NCBI RefSeq assembly: GCF_000429305.1
Contig: NZ_KE386881.1
Location: forward strand, 1 to 64,000
From: Desulfovibrio inopinatus DSM 10711
GTDB taxonomy: Bacteria; Desulfobacterota; Desulfovibrionia; Desulfovibrionales; Desulfovibrionaceae
DNA: 64,000 nt
Direction: 5' to 3'
Shown here: one piece after another, positions 9,540 through 19,304 of the stretch
Numbering within the stretch: the first letter of the stretch is position 1
Layout of the letters: every line of letters starts with the position of its first letter
Made by a program: the position numbers and the translations under genes
The notes under the pieces: model-generated
The model's database searches: none
Seen by the model: only the letters and a program-made list of their open reading frames with translations
What the model was told of the DNA's origin: nothing

Positions 9540-11129
9540 GTGTCGTTTTTTCAGTCTATTCGAGGAGACATTTTCGGCGGTTTAACAGCTGGTGTCGTCG
9601 CCTTGCCCCTGGCACTCGCCTTTGGGGTGGCATCCGGAGCCGGAGCAGCAGCAGGTCTTTACGGTGCGGCAGCGCTTGGCCTTTTTGCCGCGATTTCCGG
9701 AGGAACCAAAACACAGATTTCCGGCCCAACCGGCCCCATGACTGTTGTTGCCGCTTCGGCACTCCTTGCTTTTCAAGGGGATCTTACCGCTCTCATGGCG
9801 GTCGTTTTTGTCGCCGGGGCGATTCAGATAGCCCTAGGGTGTTTCAAGCTGGGTGGTGTGGTTAAATATATTCCCTATCCCGTCATTTCCGGCTTTATGA
9901 GTGGTATCGGGGTCATTATCATTTTACTTCAGCTTCCTCCTCTTCTTGGTGCAGCTGCGGTCAGCTCTCCGGTCAATGCCGTCCTCGCGCTGCCTGATGC
10001 TTTGGCAAACCTCAGAGTAGGGAGTCTGTTTCTTTCTCTTGTCAGCTTAGGTATTGTTTTTTTTATTCCTGCTCGAATATCGCGTATCATTCCTTCACCG
10101 CTTATTGCCTTGCTTGTCGGCACCATCATTGCCGTCGTGTTCGGTATCAATTGTGATGTGATTGGAGCAATTCCAGCGGGTTTGCCTGATATCCATTTTC
10201 CCGGTTTTTCTTTCTCAGATTTCCCCCAAATTCTTGGCTTTGGCGTTGCTTTATCCCTCCTCGGTGCAATCGATACATTATTGACGTCAATTGTTGCCGA
10301 CTCCATGACCAAAACCAAACACAACTCCAACCGAGAACTTATCGGGCAAGGCATCGGAAATATGATATGTAGCCTTGTCGGCGGGTTGGCCGGTGCCGGG
10401 GCTACCATGCGCACGGTCGTCAACATCAAGGCCGGAGGCTCAACACGCATTTCAGGCGTCATTCATGCCCTGTTCCTGTTAGCAGTGCTCCTCGGCCTGG
10501 GGCCGCTGGCCGCTCATATTCCCATGCCGGTTCTCGCTGGCATTCTTATGAAAGTCGGTGTTGATATTCTTGACTACCGTCTCTTCCAAGTTGCCCGCCG
10601 TGCACCGAAAGCCGACCTCACCGTCGCTGCTGTGGTTTTTGGCATCACGGTTTTTGTGGACCTCATCATTGCTGTTTTCGCCGGTGTTGCCCTGGCCTCT
10701 CTCTTTGTAACGTGGCGCGTGGCTAAAGCTACAGACATTCAAATCAGCGAGTCGCCTGAAGACGAAACCCAACTTGATATCGAACGACGCCTCCAAAAAG
10801 AATCCGACTACCAAATTCGCGTCGTCAGCGTCCGTGGCCCCTTCTTTTTCGGATCCACCGCACAAATGCAAGATAAGATAGACAATCTTCTTGGTTGTAA
10901 AGTTATCGTCATCGACTGTTTATCGGTTCCATTTGTGGATATCTCAGCAGTGTTCGCACTGTGCGAAATGATGGAAAAACTCTTGTCCACGGGAATTCAA
11001 CCTCTCATCGTCGCCAGCCCAGTCATTGAAAAACGTATTTCCGAACTTGGCTGTGCCACTGTTCTCGGAGACCGCTATATAACGAACAGCATCGATGAAG
11101 CATTTGAAACGGCGAAAGAGTTTATTTAA
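9540..11129 (+). CDS. SulP-family inorganic anion transporter
   Basis: About 529 aa: an N-terminal membrane domain of 10-14 helices and a C-terminal cytoplasmic STAS domain (about residues 425-529). Family marks include DIFGGLTAGVVALPLALAFG, the GPTGPMTVV stretch, and a conserved late segment with AIDTLLTSIVADSMTKTKHN and NRELIGQGIGNM. The STAS part holds VIVIDCLSVPFVDISAVFAL, with the usual phospho-acceptor Ser/Thr position apparently occupied by D-I-S. GTG at 9540 is chosen as start for its AAGGAG. SulP proteins carry sulfate, bicarbonate or other anions; sulfate uptake would suit a sulfate reducer, but the substrate cannot be read from sequence. Confidence 0.88.
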   Translation: MSFFQSIRGDIFGGLTAGVVALPLALAFGVASGAGAAAGLYGAAALGLFAAISGGTKTQISGPTGPMTVVAASALLAFQGDLTALMAVVFVAGAIQIALGCFKLGGVVKYIPYPVISGFMSGIGVIIILLQLPPLLGAAAVSSPVNAVLALPDALANLRVGSLFLSLVSLGIVFFIPARISRIIPSPLIALLVGTIIAVVFGINCDVIGAIPAGLPDIHFPGFSFSDFPQILGFGVALSLLGAIDTLLTSIVADSMTKTKHNSNRELIGQGIGNMICSLVGGLAGAGATMRTVVNIKAGGSTRISGVIHALFLLAVLLGLGPLAAHIPMPVLAGILMKVGVDILDYRLFQVARRAPKADLTVAAVVFGITVFVDLIIAVFAGVALASLFVTWRVAKATDIQISESPEDETQLDIERRLQKESDYQIRVVSVRGPFFFGSTAQMQDKIDNLLGCKVIVIDCLSVPFVDISAVFALCEMMEKLLSTGIQPLIVASPVIEKRISELGCATVLGDRYITNSIDEAFETAKEFI

Positions 11130-11164
11130 ATGAGGTGAGACTCTCGCAGACAGGGAGATAGAAA

Positions 11165-11225
11165 AAGGGAGGGAACGGAAGCGTCTTCGTATTTAAAACG
11201 AGACGCTCCCGTTTCCTCCCTCTTG
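11165..11225. terminator. Convergent terminator between SulP and DEAD-box genes
   Basis: A long imperfect stem pairs GGGAGGGAACGGAAGCGTCT with AGACGCTCCCGTTTCCTCCC across a loop of about 14 bases. It lies between two convergent stop codons (11129 and 11250) and can serve both. Confidence 0.7.
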
Positions 11226-11249
11226 AAGTCAGAATAAAGAAAAACTCAA

Positions 11250-12863
11250 TTAGCCAACGCTAACAAGTCCTTTCTCGGCGGTGTTGAGGCTCTTGACAAC
11301 TTTGTCGGAATGAGCAGCCGGGACGGTGAAAACAGAGTCATTACGTCCGACTTTGACGTGTTGGATGCGGTATCCATGAATTTGAGCGGTATCGCTGATG
11401 TACGCGACAAGTTTCGCTGGAGTCATGCCATGCGCACGCCCAACTCTGGCACGCAAACGAACACGATTGGGACCGGCCAATGCATGTTGTCCGGGACGAT
11501 TCGAATAGCCGGGACGGTCAGAATAGCGCGGTTGCCGGGCTCTGCTCGGATCAGGAATATCACGATACCGAGAGGGATCAAGGCTATCGCCATGCACCAT
11601 GTGCAGCAAAGACGCAACGACATCTGCGGCGTCGTGGTCTTTCAAAATGCCCTGCGCCTGCTCCAGAAGACGGGTATATCGCTCTGAAATAAGAAGCTCT
11701 TCCAGGCTGGTCACAGCAGCAGCTTTTTTCGCTGCGACAATTTCCTCGCCTCGCGGCAATGATTTTTTCTCAATGCGAACGCGGTTGCGCTTCGCCAAAA
11801 ACATTAACTTGCGAAATTCCGAGGGATTGATCAAAGAAACGGCAACGCCCTGTTTTCCGGCACGACCCGTACGACCAACACGGTGTGTGTATGTTTCAGG
11901 TGTACCAGGCAAGGCAAAATTGACGACATGCGTCAAATCAGGCACGTCGATTCCTCGCGCAGCCACATCAGTGGCGACGAGTATGGTTGTCTTCCCATTT
12001 CGGAACGCCGAAAGAATAGCTTCGCGGCGTGATTGCGACAAATCCCCGTGAATCGGTTCGGCTGGATAACCGCGCTCGCTCAAGCGATCAGCCACTTGAT
12101 CGGCGTCAGCTTTCGTACGGCAAAATACGAGCCCGAAGAAATCCGGAGCGGCGTCGATGACACGGCACAGCGCTTCAAATCGATGATGCTCGGACATTTC
12201 GTGAAAAATATGCCGGATACGGGGCAGTGATCCAGAATCGGCATCGGCCGAGACCACAACATGATCGTGCATGCATGTTTTCGCCACTGACATAACATCG
12301 GCAGGCATGGTCGCAGAAAACAGTAATGCACGGCGATTAGGGCCTGCATTATCCAAAATAGTACGAACGTCATCGATAAAGCCCATGCTACACATTTCAT
12401 CGGCTTCATCGAGTACAAAAAAGTCAAGCTTGTCGAGCTGCAAAGTCTTTCGCTCAAGGTGATCCAGAACACGTCCTGGCGTTCCAACGACAATATCGAC
12501 TCCACGAGAAAGTCCTCGCAATTGCGCGGTCATGGACTGTCCACCATACACAGGCAGGAGTCGCACAGGCCGACCGTGCGCAAGCTCGCGCACTTCTCGA
12601 CAAACTTGCAACGCAAGTTCGCGTGTAGGCGTTAAAATCAATGCCTGAACATGACCGGCTTCAGGGGTAATACGCTCGAGAATAGGCAACGCAAACGCTG
12701 CGGTCTTACCTGACCCAGTCATCGCTTGACCGACGATATCGGTGTTGCCTGCCAAGAGCAGAGGAATCGTTTTCGCTTGAATGGCGGTAGGGGACGTAAA
12801 CCCTTTTTTCGACAGGGCTTCGAGAGCAACTTCGGACAGGCCGAGTTCCATAAATGTCTGCAT
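11250..12863 (-). CDS. DEAD-box RNA helicase with DbpA-like RNA-binding tail
   Basis: ATP-dependent RNA helicase of about 537 aa. Visible motifs: Q motif (GFTSPTAIQ), motif I AMTGSGKT, Ia PTRELALQ, II VLDEADEM, III SATMP, IV/V ATDVAARGID and VI HRVGRTGRAG. After the core, a Ser/Arg/Pro-rich linker (RQPRYSDRPGYSNRPG) leads to a terminal domain beginning NRVRLRARVGRAHGM, like the DbpA RNA-binding fold that contacts structured RNA. The ATG at 12863 follows AAGGA; a longer frame to 12914 lacks support. It likely helps ribosome assembly or mRNA unfolding, possibly at low temperature, as suggested by the RRM gene just upstream on the same strand. Confidence 0.92.
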   Translation of the reverse strand: MQTFMELGLSEVALEALSKKGFTSPTAIQAKTIPLLLAGNTDIVGQAMTGSGKTAAFALPILERITPEAGHVQALILTPTRELALQVCREVRELAHGRPVRLLPVYGGQSMTAQLRGLSRGVDIVVGTPGRVLDHLERKTLQLDKLDFFVLDEADEMCSMGFIDDVRTILDNAGPNRRALLFSATMPADVMSVAKTCMHDHVVVSADADSGSLPRIRHIFHEMSEHHRFEALCRVIDAAPDFFGLVFCRTKADADQVADRLSERGYPAEPIHGDLSQSRREAILSAFRNGKTTILVATDVAARGIDVPDLTHVVNFALPGTPETYTHRVGRTGRAGKQGVAVSLINPSEFRKLMFLAKRNRVRIEKKSLPRGEEIVAAKKAAAVTSLEELLISERYTRLLEQAQGILKDHDAADVVASLLHMVHGDSLDPSRYRDIPDPSRARQPRYSDRPGYSNRPGQHALAGPNRVRLRARVGRAHGMTPAKLVAYISDTAQIHGYRIQHVKVGRNDSVFTVPAAHSDKVVKSLNTAEKGLVSVG

Positions 12864-13200
12864 GATATCCTTGCGGGAAAAGCGACGCGGATTCCACGGC
12901 AAGCGGCCGTGCACGCGTCCCCTTTCTGGTTTTGGGTGATACTAGAGGGAAGGAAAACTACACAATTCCGGCAGCTTTTATCATAGGCCGGGAAAGGGCC
13001 GTTTCAAAACGGCATGGGACGGTCCAGGAAAAGCAGCGGGGCAGCACCGTTTACACGGCGCACTAACTCACTTTAGGGAGCAAAAAATCCTATAAGTCAA
13101 AACCCGAAGAAAAGCAACCTTCGAAATCAGACTTCAGGAACGTCTTGCTCCCTTTCTTTCTGCGACGCTCAATGCGTCTCTACATCAAAGCCGAAAAAAA
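12864..13200 (-). other. Spacer/long leader between RRM and helicase genes
   Basis: About 340 bases without a gene. It includes a short hairpin (GCCGTTT CAA AACGGC near 13000). It may be the leader of the helicase message and the 3' end of the RRM message; long leaders are common for cold-induced genes, but no specific element is identified. Confidence 0.4.
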
Positions 13201-13467
13201 CTACCAGCGCGGTCCACGGTCCGGTTTGGGACGAGCTTCGTTCACTTTGATGTTACGGCCGCCAAAGTTGCTGCCATCAAGATTTTTGATGGCTTCCAAA
13301 GCGCCCGCATCTTCCATTTCCACGAAGCCAAAGCCACGAGGCCGACCAGTTTCCCGGTCATTTATAAGTTTAACAGACAACACTTCACCAAATTCCGCAA
13401 ACGCATCACGCACATCGTCTTCGGAAGCACTCCAAGGCAGATTGCCGACATACAAATTCTTCGCCAT
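13201..13467 (-). CDS. Small RRM RNA-binding protein
   Basis: 88-aa protein made almost entirely of one RNA recognition motif. RNP2 is NLYVGNLPW (residues 4-12) and RNP1 is RGFGFVEM; the tail is short and basic (ARPKPDRGPRW). The ATG at 13467 is used because the family starts MAKNLYVGNLPW and GGGA precedes it; the longer frame adds unrelated residues. Such single-RRM proteins in bacteria are thought to act as RNA chaperones, often cold-induced. The DEAD-box helicase gene follows on the same strand. Confidence 0.93.
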   Translation of the reverse strand: MAKNLYVGNLPWSASEDDVRDAFAEFGEVLSVKLINDRETGRPRGFGFVEMEDAGALEAIKNLDGSNFGGRNIKVNEARPKPDRGPRW

Positions 13468-14435
13468 GTTCCCTAACTCTTTTCCAGTAAACGTGAAGTT
13501 CAAACAGTTTCCCAAAAGCCTTATCCCATATTCAAAGTCATGCTAAGAGGCACGACGTAATGCAGCCTTTGAGGCGACGGCAAAATCCTGCCCGGAAGGG
13601 CTCTGTGAGACGTATCGCTTTGACGTGCTTGCGCGGCAATGCATTGTTATTTTGCTCCAAGTTGAACATCGTAATGCTCAAATTTAGATAGAAACGTCTT
13701 GTACACCTATCAAGTCTTTTCTCTAAAAACAAGTCCTTTGCAGCTTTTTTCTTTCCTTCATCTTGAGCATTTTTTCACATGCAAACACAAACAAGAACTA
13801 TCTCAAAAAAAACACTCTTTTGCCTCTCCTTTCGAGAAATTGTGTTTCTATAAAATCATTATAAATACGGCATACGTATCCTGGTCTCGGTTCCAGAGGA
13901 AGGCAAAGCGCTTTGGCCTTATATACCCATGAGACACCAGAAAAACTCGCGTGCATGAATACTTCACCACATTTTTCAGGCATTATTATTCTTATTGACA
14001 ATGGAGAAGAATCGAATGAGTCACAGTGACTGTAAATTGTGTTTCCAGCTCCTCACCACAAGAATTGTGTATTTTCATCCGTATGTAACGACATCATGCC
14101 GTAGATACTTCCTGCTTCTGACTGGATATTCAGGTCCATTGAAAGAAAGGCACGCGGACACCTATCTTCAAGAACGATATGGCACGGCGTTGTTTGTTGA
14201 TGATACCAAATCGAAAGCCTGGATTGACGGAAAATTTCTCAAAGCCTTTTCAAATAACGATACAGCTTGCCATGGCAATGTGTGCGTGAAGATCGCAGGT
14301 TCATCAAATGTGCTGCACCAATCATCATCGGGTATTTCACAAATCCGATCATACTCGAAACGATTCCAAAATTTGGAATCTCTCATCATACCTTCAGCAC
14401 CAAGCCCCTTCACTCCGCTTCATTCCGGGAAAAAA
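13468..14435. other. Gene-poor, apparently decayed region
   Basis: Nearly 1 kb with no convincing intact gene. An open frame at 13995-14525 (+) has no known domain and its second half overlaps, in another frame, the kinase remnant listed next. One stretch of it (residues near TGYSGPLKERHADTYLQERY) faintly recalls the start of an extracellular solute-binding protein; this is a guess. Base composition is AT-rich compared with the flanking genes, fitting erosion of former coding DNA. Confidence 0.45.
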
Positions 14436-14747
14436 CGCACGCCTTCGCATTATGACGTCAAACGAAACAAGACACATCATTATTCGGAGAATAGACACAT
14501 CCGAGACTATTCAAACCGAGGTTGAAGCCTCGGGATGCGGTATCGAAACCGAATAGCTCAATTGTATCCCTGATCAATTCCCTCTCCTCAGACTGTCCCC
14601 TATAACGTCAAAATATCGAATATGGGACTCGGACTTGCCATAAGCCGATAAATCATCGAATATTACGGCGGAACATTCAACGCAACATCTACGCCCGGCA
14701 AAGGCTGCTCCTTTTCAGTGTATTTGCCACTCTACCACCTCTTGTGA
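14436..14747 (+). pseudogene. Histidine kinase C-terminal remnant
   Basis: Translation from 14436 gives NARLRIMTS... then TEVEASGCGIETE followed by a stop (TAG, near 14554). After a change of frame it continues with a further stop, then NMGLGLAISR from about 14619, a TAA stop at 14649-14651, and in the same frame IIEYYGGTFNATSTPGKGC SFSVYLPLYHLL ending at TGA 14745-14747. GCGI, MGLGLAISR..IIEYYGG and STPGKG..F are the G1, G2 and final strand of a HATPase_c domain in the right order. At least one frameshift and two internal stops show it is dead. No kinase upstream part is recognisable. Confidence 0.8.
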
Positions 14748-14769
14748 CCGAACGGGCTCAAAACGATTC

Positions 14770-15561
14770 ATGAAAATACGCGACATTATTTTTTTGCTTG
14801 TTCTCGGATTGCTCTTTCTCATCCCATTATTTGTTTTAGGCGTGTCAGCATTGGCTCCTGGATGGCGCTTCCCGAACGTTATTCCGAGGGAATATACCAT
14901 GCGAGCGCTCACAACGATATGGGAACTACGGATCGCAATCGGTCGCAGTTTACTGTTTTCGCTCCTGTATTCCTTCGCCACTGTCGCGACAACATTCGTC
15001 ATGTGTCTCTACCCAGCCAAAGCCTTAGCGTACGAGAATTTCCGCTTCAAACCACTCCTTGAGGGGATGCTGCTAGCACCCGCCCTTGTCCCATCCATGA
15101 CGTTTTCAATGGGAATTCATCTTGCTTTTTTACGAATAGGACTCGCGGATACATTTATTGGTGTTGTATGCGTGCTCTCGCTATTCAGTTATCCATACAT
15201 GCTCCGGGCCTTGTGCCAAGGTTTTGAGACATTCGGTAACCGTTTTGCACTCTGTGCCCGCAACCTTGGTGCGAGCCCACTTCGTGTCCTTGTACTCGTG
15301 GAGCTTCCATTGCTTGTGCCCTCCATCATTGCCGGTGGAAGCGTCGTCTTTCTCGTCGCATTTTCCGAATACTTTCTCGTCTTTCTCATTGGAGGCGGTA
15401 TTGTCCCTTCATTTGCAGGATACTTATTTCCGTTCCTGAACTCATCGGATCATGCAACAGCATCAGCACTAACACTGCTTTTTTTTCTCCCTCCCATCCT
15501 CCTCTTCACAGTTGTCCAATTCTTGACACACCGTATTTACCGTCGTCGTGGTATATATTGA
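14770..15561 (+). CDS. ABC transporter permease, likely partner of the permease at 7919-8782
   Basis: 263-aa inner-membrane subunit of a binding-protein-dependent importer, with about six helices. The coupling loop reads FALCARNLGASPLRVLVLVELPLLVPSI, matching the EAA/G consensus. It corresponds to the second permease (PotC/YnjC-like) in two-permease importers, while the product of 7919-8782 corresponds to the first. It follows the kinase remnant by 22 bases and has no strong ribosome site. No ATPase gene follows; the next gene is a GGDEF protein. Whether the transporter still works depends on subunits elsewhere. Confidence 0.78.
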   Translation: MKIRDIIFLLVLGLLFLIPLFVLGVSALAPGWRFPNVIPREYTMRALTTIWELRIAIGRSLLFSLLYSFATVATTFVMCLYPAKALAYENFRFKPLLEGMLLAPALVPSMTFSMGIHLAFLRIGLADTFIGVVCVLSLFSYPYMLRALCQGFETFGNRFALCARNLGASPLRVLVLVELPLLVPSIIAGGSVVFLVAFSEYFLVFLIGGGIVPSFAGYLFPFLNSSDHATASALTLLFFLPPILLFTVVQFLTHRIYRRRGIY

Positions 15562-15712
15562 ACGACGTCTAGGCATCGCTGCAAAAGATGACTTTCCAAA
15601 AAGTTCAAGCTATATAACACATATTGCTGCTTTGACGACATCAAATATCAATACAATTATTTTCGATAGAGCACGACTCCCTCTCGAATTTGTGCACACT
15701 GGAGTTCGTATA

Positions 15713-16657
15713 ATGCAAACAATGCCGCATGGCTTTTATAAAAATTTACTCGATAATCTCCATGATGGCGTATATTTTATCGATATCGATGGATACATTA
15801 CCTATTGGAACAACGGAGCAGAACGACTTACAGGATATTGCGCCAATGACGTCATTGGCAGCCGATGTAGCGATGGCCTATTAATGCACGTCACGGAAGA
15901 TGGAGATTGTCTCTGTGGAAACAAATGCCCCCTTGGAGCGACAATGCGAGATGGAAAATCGCGAAAAACAGAAGTATACCTTCACCATAAGGACGGTCAT
16001 CAGATCCCGGTAAGTGTCAGAAGCAGCCCTATTTACGATGACACAGGAAAGATTCTCGGAGCAGTAGAAATTTTTTCAGACAATACTTCGAAGCTTGCAG
16101 CCCTGACGCGTGTTGATAAACTCATCACGGAAAACCTTACCGACCCACTTACAAAAGTTGGAAATCGCCGTTTTACAGATATTACATTACACAGTCGATT
16201 TGATGAGGTACTACGATACGGCTGGGATTTCGGCATTCTCTTTATCGATATTGACCACTTCAAAATGATTAACGACACATACGGGCATACGGTTGGAGAC
16301 GATGTCCTCTGTATGGTGGCAAAAACTCTGCAAAATTGCATTCGCTCTTTTGATTTTATCGGTCGCTATGGAGGAGAAGAATTCATTATTCTGCTACCAA
16401 ATGTCAATCTTGACACACTGAATCTCATAGCCAGACGATGCCGTAACCTTGTTCAATCCTCGTCTATCGAGCGAGACAATACAAGAATCCGCGTCAGCAT
16501 TTCTATTGGTGGTACACTCTCAAGAGAAAACGATACGCCCCAAACAATAATAAATCGGGCCGATAGCCTCATGTACAAAAGCAAACGGTCTGGGCGAAAC
16601 TGCATCACACTCGATAAAGTCGAAGCGTGTCGTTATTTACCTGCAAACGAGACTTAA
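15713..16657 (+). CDS. PAS-GGDEF diguanylate cyclase
   Basis: About 314 aa, cytoplasmic. PAS domain (about residues 5-125) with YFIDIDGYITYWNNGAERLTGY and a Cys-containing loop DCLCGNKCPLG, then HHKDGHQIPVSV typical of PAS ends. The GGDEF domain (about 150-305) has DIDHFKMINDTYGH, active-site GGEEF and an inhibitory-site RSFD five residues upstream, so c-di-GMP synthesis with product inhibition is expected. The ATG at 15713 follows GGAG by 8 bases; an open frame back to 15548 lacks support. The Cys pair in the PAS could bind a cofactor or respond to redox, which is inference. Confidence 0.9.
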   Translation: MQTMPHGFYKNLLDNLHDGVYFIDIDGYITYWNNGAERLTGYCANDVIGSRCSDGLLMHVTEDGDCLCGNKCPLGATMRDGKSRKTEVYLHHKDGHQIPVSVRSSPIYDDTGKILGAVEIFSDNTSKLAALTRVDKLITENLTDPLTKVGNRRFTDITLHSRFDEVLRYGWDFGILFIDIDHFKMINDTYGHTVGDDVLCMVAKTLQNCIRSFDFIGRYGGEEFIILLPNVNLDTLNLIARRCRNLVQSSSIERDNTRIRVSISIGGTLSRENDTPQTIINRADSLMYKSKRSGRNCITLDKVEACRYLPANET

Positions 16658-16746
16658 AGGAGAGCATATCCCCCTAGTCATTCTCCCCCAAATAATGTAC
16701 ATTATGTACAAATTACATTTGAAATAAACTGGGAAGGATGTAACAG

Positions 16747-19158
16747 GTGTTTAACAGTATTACTATTTCCATTTTAAATTTTTGCAGTAGTAAGTCAACA
16801 AGTAGACTCCTACAATCTTTTCCACAATATATATCAAACTTTAGTCTTGAGTCAGGAATAAAGTGCTCCATCATTGTGAGGAACAACGGAAAATCCCATG
16901 AAATGATGGACTTCTTTTCTGACATCAAATCAGTACACGAAAAATTTCCGCACCTCGATATACGCCTCATCCAAAGTAAATATAATCTTGGTTTTGGAGG
17001 AGGCCATAATACAAATTTCGACCTTTGCCCCGGAAATATATTTTGGATACAAAATAATGATATTGCCTTTCCTCACCTCGATTGGCTCCACAACGCCATA
17101 ACAATGCTCTCTGATGACAATGTCGGTGTCATCGGTCCCCTTAATGCTCCTCAAACATTTTCACCGTATCTCTGCAATGGCCGGTTTACCACGTACCGAC
17201 CATCAAGAAATACATACGCCGAAGGATCGATCCTTTTAATACGAAGTAACGTCTTTAAAGAAATTGGCGGATTCGACCTGAATTACAAATGGGCAATGTT
17301 TGAAGACTCAGATCTTTCAATGCGCATTCGTCAAGCAGGTTACCGCATTGAACACTTGGATATGCCTCATCAACACTTCAGGAGTTCTTCTTTCAATACT
17401 GTCCCGAAAGAAATCAGAACTACCATCATGGAAACAAACAGAGCGAAATTTATGGCACGTTGGAATAGCGCGGCTTGGAACGGCAATGTCTCCGGCAAAG
17501 AAGTCTTTGATCTTCGTTCTGATGGCATTGGAGACATTTTTGCGGCTTTACCTTCGGTATTTTCTTACGCCAGAAAAAACCCAAAAGCTCAAATCACGAT
17601 TAATACCAATAAGAATATCTGGAGCCTCATCCCCTCATTACCAAACCTCAGCCTGCAAGATGAAGCGACCATCACACCATATACGACTTCAGACTACGAT
17701 AGAATCTCTTCAATACGCAATGTAAATTACAGTGTGCCGTTTAATATTGGAGATCTCCTTGCCGCCGCTTTGGGTGTCCCCCCTGCAACACCTCACGACA
17801 TAAGCTCTTTCACTGAAGCTCTGACGGCAAGCACACCACCTCTGAGCCAGCACATCACTATGCCGAAGGAAGAGTATGTGCTCTTTCATTGTGAATCGTT
17901 CCGCCCAGGATTCCAAGGACGCAATCCTGGCCTTGCGACGTTTGAGCCAGCTTTAAAGCTTCTTTCCGACAAAAATATCCCCATCGTTCTCCTCGGTTCG
18001 AAAGAAGGAAGCCACAGACTCTCTTGTCTCAACCAAGATCAAGTCATTGATCTTCGCGGTCGTACGCGGCTGACGGATTTAGTGACTTTAGCCTCAAATG
18101 CACGATTGTTTTTGGGAATTGATTCGTTTCCCATGCATGTTGCTCAATGTTTTCGCGTCCCTTCTGTCGTCGTTTTTGGCTCTCTCTCTCCGTTCACGCG
18201 ACTTTGGGACATACGGCAATCATATGTCGTCCAAGCACGCGACCTGGATTGCCTGGGCTGTTACCACGCGAACCTCACCCCTAGCATTCCTCATTGTTTA
18301 CGAGGAGATGAGGCCTGTTTAAAAAATATTTCTTCCAATGACATATGCGACGCGGTTACCGCTGCACTTGCCGGTACCCCTCCAGAAACAGCCCCCATGA
18401 TCGCAGATCTACGACGTTGGCAAGCACAACATTGCCTTGTGCATATGCAGCACCCAGGACTCAAATCCAAGGTCTTTTCTGGAGAAGGTGTTCCTCTCAC
18501 CCAAGTCACGGATTTGCTCTACAATTTCATTGGAGCCGTCGAAAACCAGTTTGACACCGAGAGACATGACGCCCACCAAGCGCTGTATACGCTGGCAAAA
18601 GAAGAAGCCTCGAAAAAAGATCGCGAAATATCTCAATTGCAGACGGCTCTGGAGGAAAAAGACCTCCAGTACACAGAATTAGCGAAGCTCGTTTCACAGA
18701 TGGCCATAAAGAATGGCTATTCAAACTATAAAGAAGCCCAAGCCAACGAAAACGGTACGTCTCTATGTGATTTATCTTTTAAGCTGCATGAAGCACAGAT
18801 TTCGTTTGATGAAGATAAAATCATCTTCAAATCAACAGGAAATGACCCGAGGATTGTTATTAAAGATACCTTCTATGTTGTAGAGGACATGCCTTTTTTG
18901 ACATTTCTCGGTACTGCTTCTAGCCTGTTCACTCTTGAAGTTTTTTACACTCCTCCTGGAACAGCTTTTAGTGAGGAAAGAAAGAGATCAATCCAAATAG
19001 AAGGAGGCTCCTTTAATCAAATAATGAGACTTCCTTTAAAGACTGGTAGCCGTATTCTGTTACGAATAGATCCATGCAATACTCCGAATTGTGACATTGT
19101 GCTCACAGCAACATTGAACGGTCTTCAACAGGCAGAAACACTACCGTTAGCGAATTAG
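16747..19158 (+). CDS. Chimeric glycosyltransferase: GT2 domain + GT9/heptosyltransferase-like domain
   Basis: 803 aa. Residues 1-240 form a GT-A glycosyltransferase family 2 domain like rhamnosyltransferases (NLGFGGGHN, acidic site FWIQNNDIAF, GGFDLNYKWAMFEDSDLSMR). Residues about 245-560 resemble GT9: SDGIGDIFAALPSVFSYARK at the start and GIDSFPMHVAQCFRVPSVVVFGS in the sugar-nucleotide region. A coiled-coil-like stretch (about 605-650, KEEASKKDREISQLQTALEE) and a beta-rich tail follow. GTG start with AAGGAT upstream. Two transferase folds in one chain imply two sequential sugar additions to a surface glycan. The sulfotransferase gene follows. AT-rich codon use hints at lateral transfer. Confidence 0.82.
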   Translation: MFNSITISILNFCSSKSTSRLLQSFPQYISNFSLESGIKCSIIVRNNGKSHEMMDFFSDIKSVHEKFPHLDIRLIQSKYNLGFGGGHNTNFDLCPGNIFWIQNNDIAFPHLDWLHNAITMLSDDNVGVIGPLNAPQTFSPYLCNGRFTTYRPSRNTYAEGSILLIRSNVFKEIGGFDLNYKWAMFEDSDLSMRIRQAGYRIEHLDMPHQHFRSSSFNTVPKEIRTTIMETNRAKFMARWNSAAWNGNVSGKEVFDLRSDGIGDIFAALPSVFSYARKNPKAQITINTNKNIWSLIPSLPNLSLQDEATITPYTTSDYDRISSIRNVNYSVPFNIGDLLAAALGVPPATPHDISSFTEALTASTPPLSQHITMPKEEYVLFHCESFRPGFQGRNPGLATFEPALKLLSDKNIPIVLLGSKEGSHRLSCLNQDQVIDLRGRTRLTDLVTLASNARLFLGIDSFPMHVAQCFRVPSVVVFGSLSPFTRLWDIRQSYVVQARDLDCLGCYHANLTPSIPHCLRGDEACLKNISSNDICDAVTAALAGTPPETAPMIADLRRWQAQHCLVHMQHPGLKSKVFSGEGVPLTQVTDLLYNFIGAVENQFDTERHDAHQALYTLAKEEASKKDREISQLQTALEEKDLQYTELAKLVSQMAIKNGYSNYKEAQANENGTSLCDLSFKLHEAQISFDEDKIIFKSTGNDPRIVIKDTFYVVEDMPFLTFLGTASSLFTLEVFYTPPGTAFSEERKRSIQIEGGSFNQIMRLPLKTGSRILLRIDPCNTPNCDIVLTATLNGLQQAETLPLAN

Positions 19159-19304
19159 TGCGGTGAATACCATAATATAAAATTCATCAAACATCATTTT
19201 ACGCTGACAACGACATCCAATGTATGGTATTATGGTTTTCATCAAAGAGTCCGCACGGGTTAGCACAGAGAAATGCAAACGACTTACCGCTAATAAGGCA
19301 ACAT

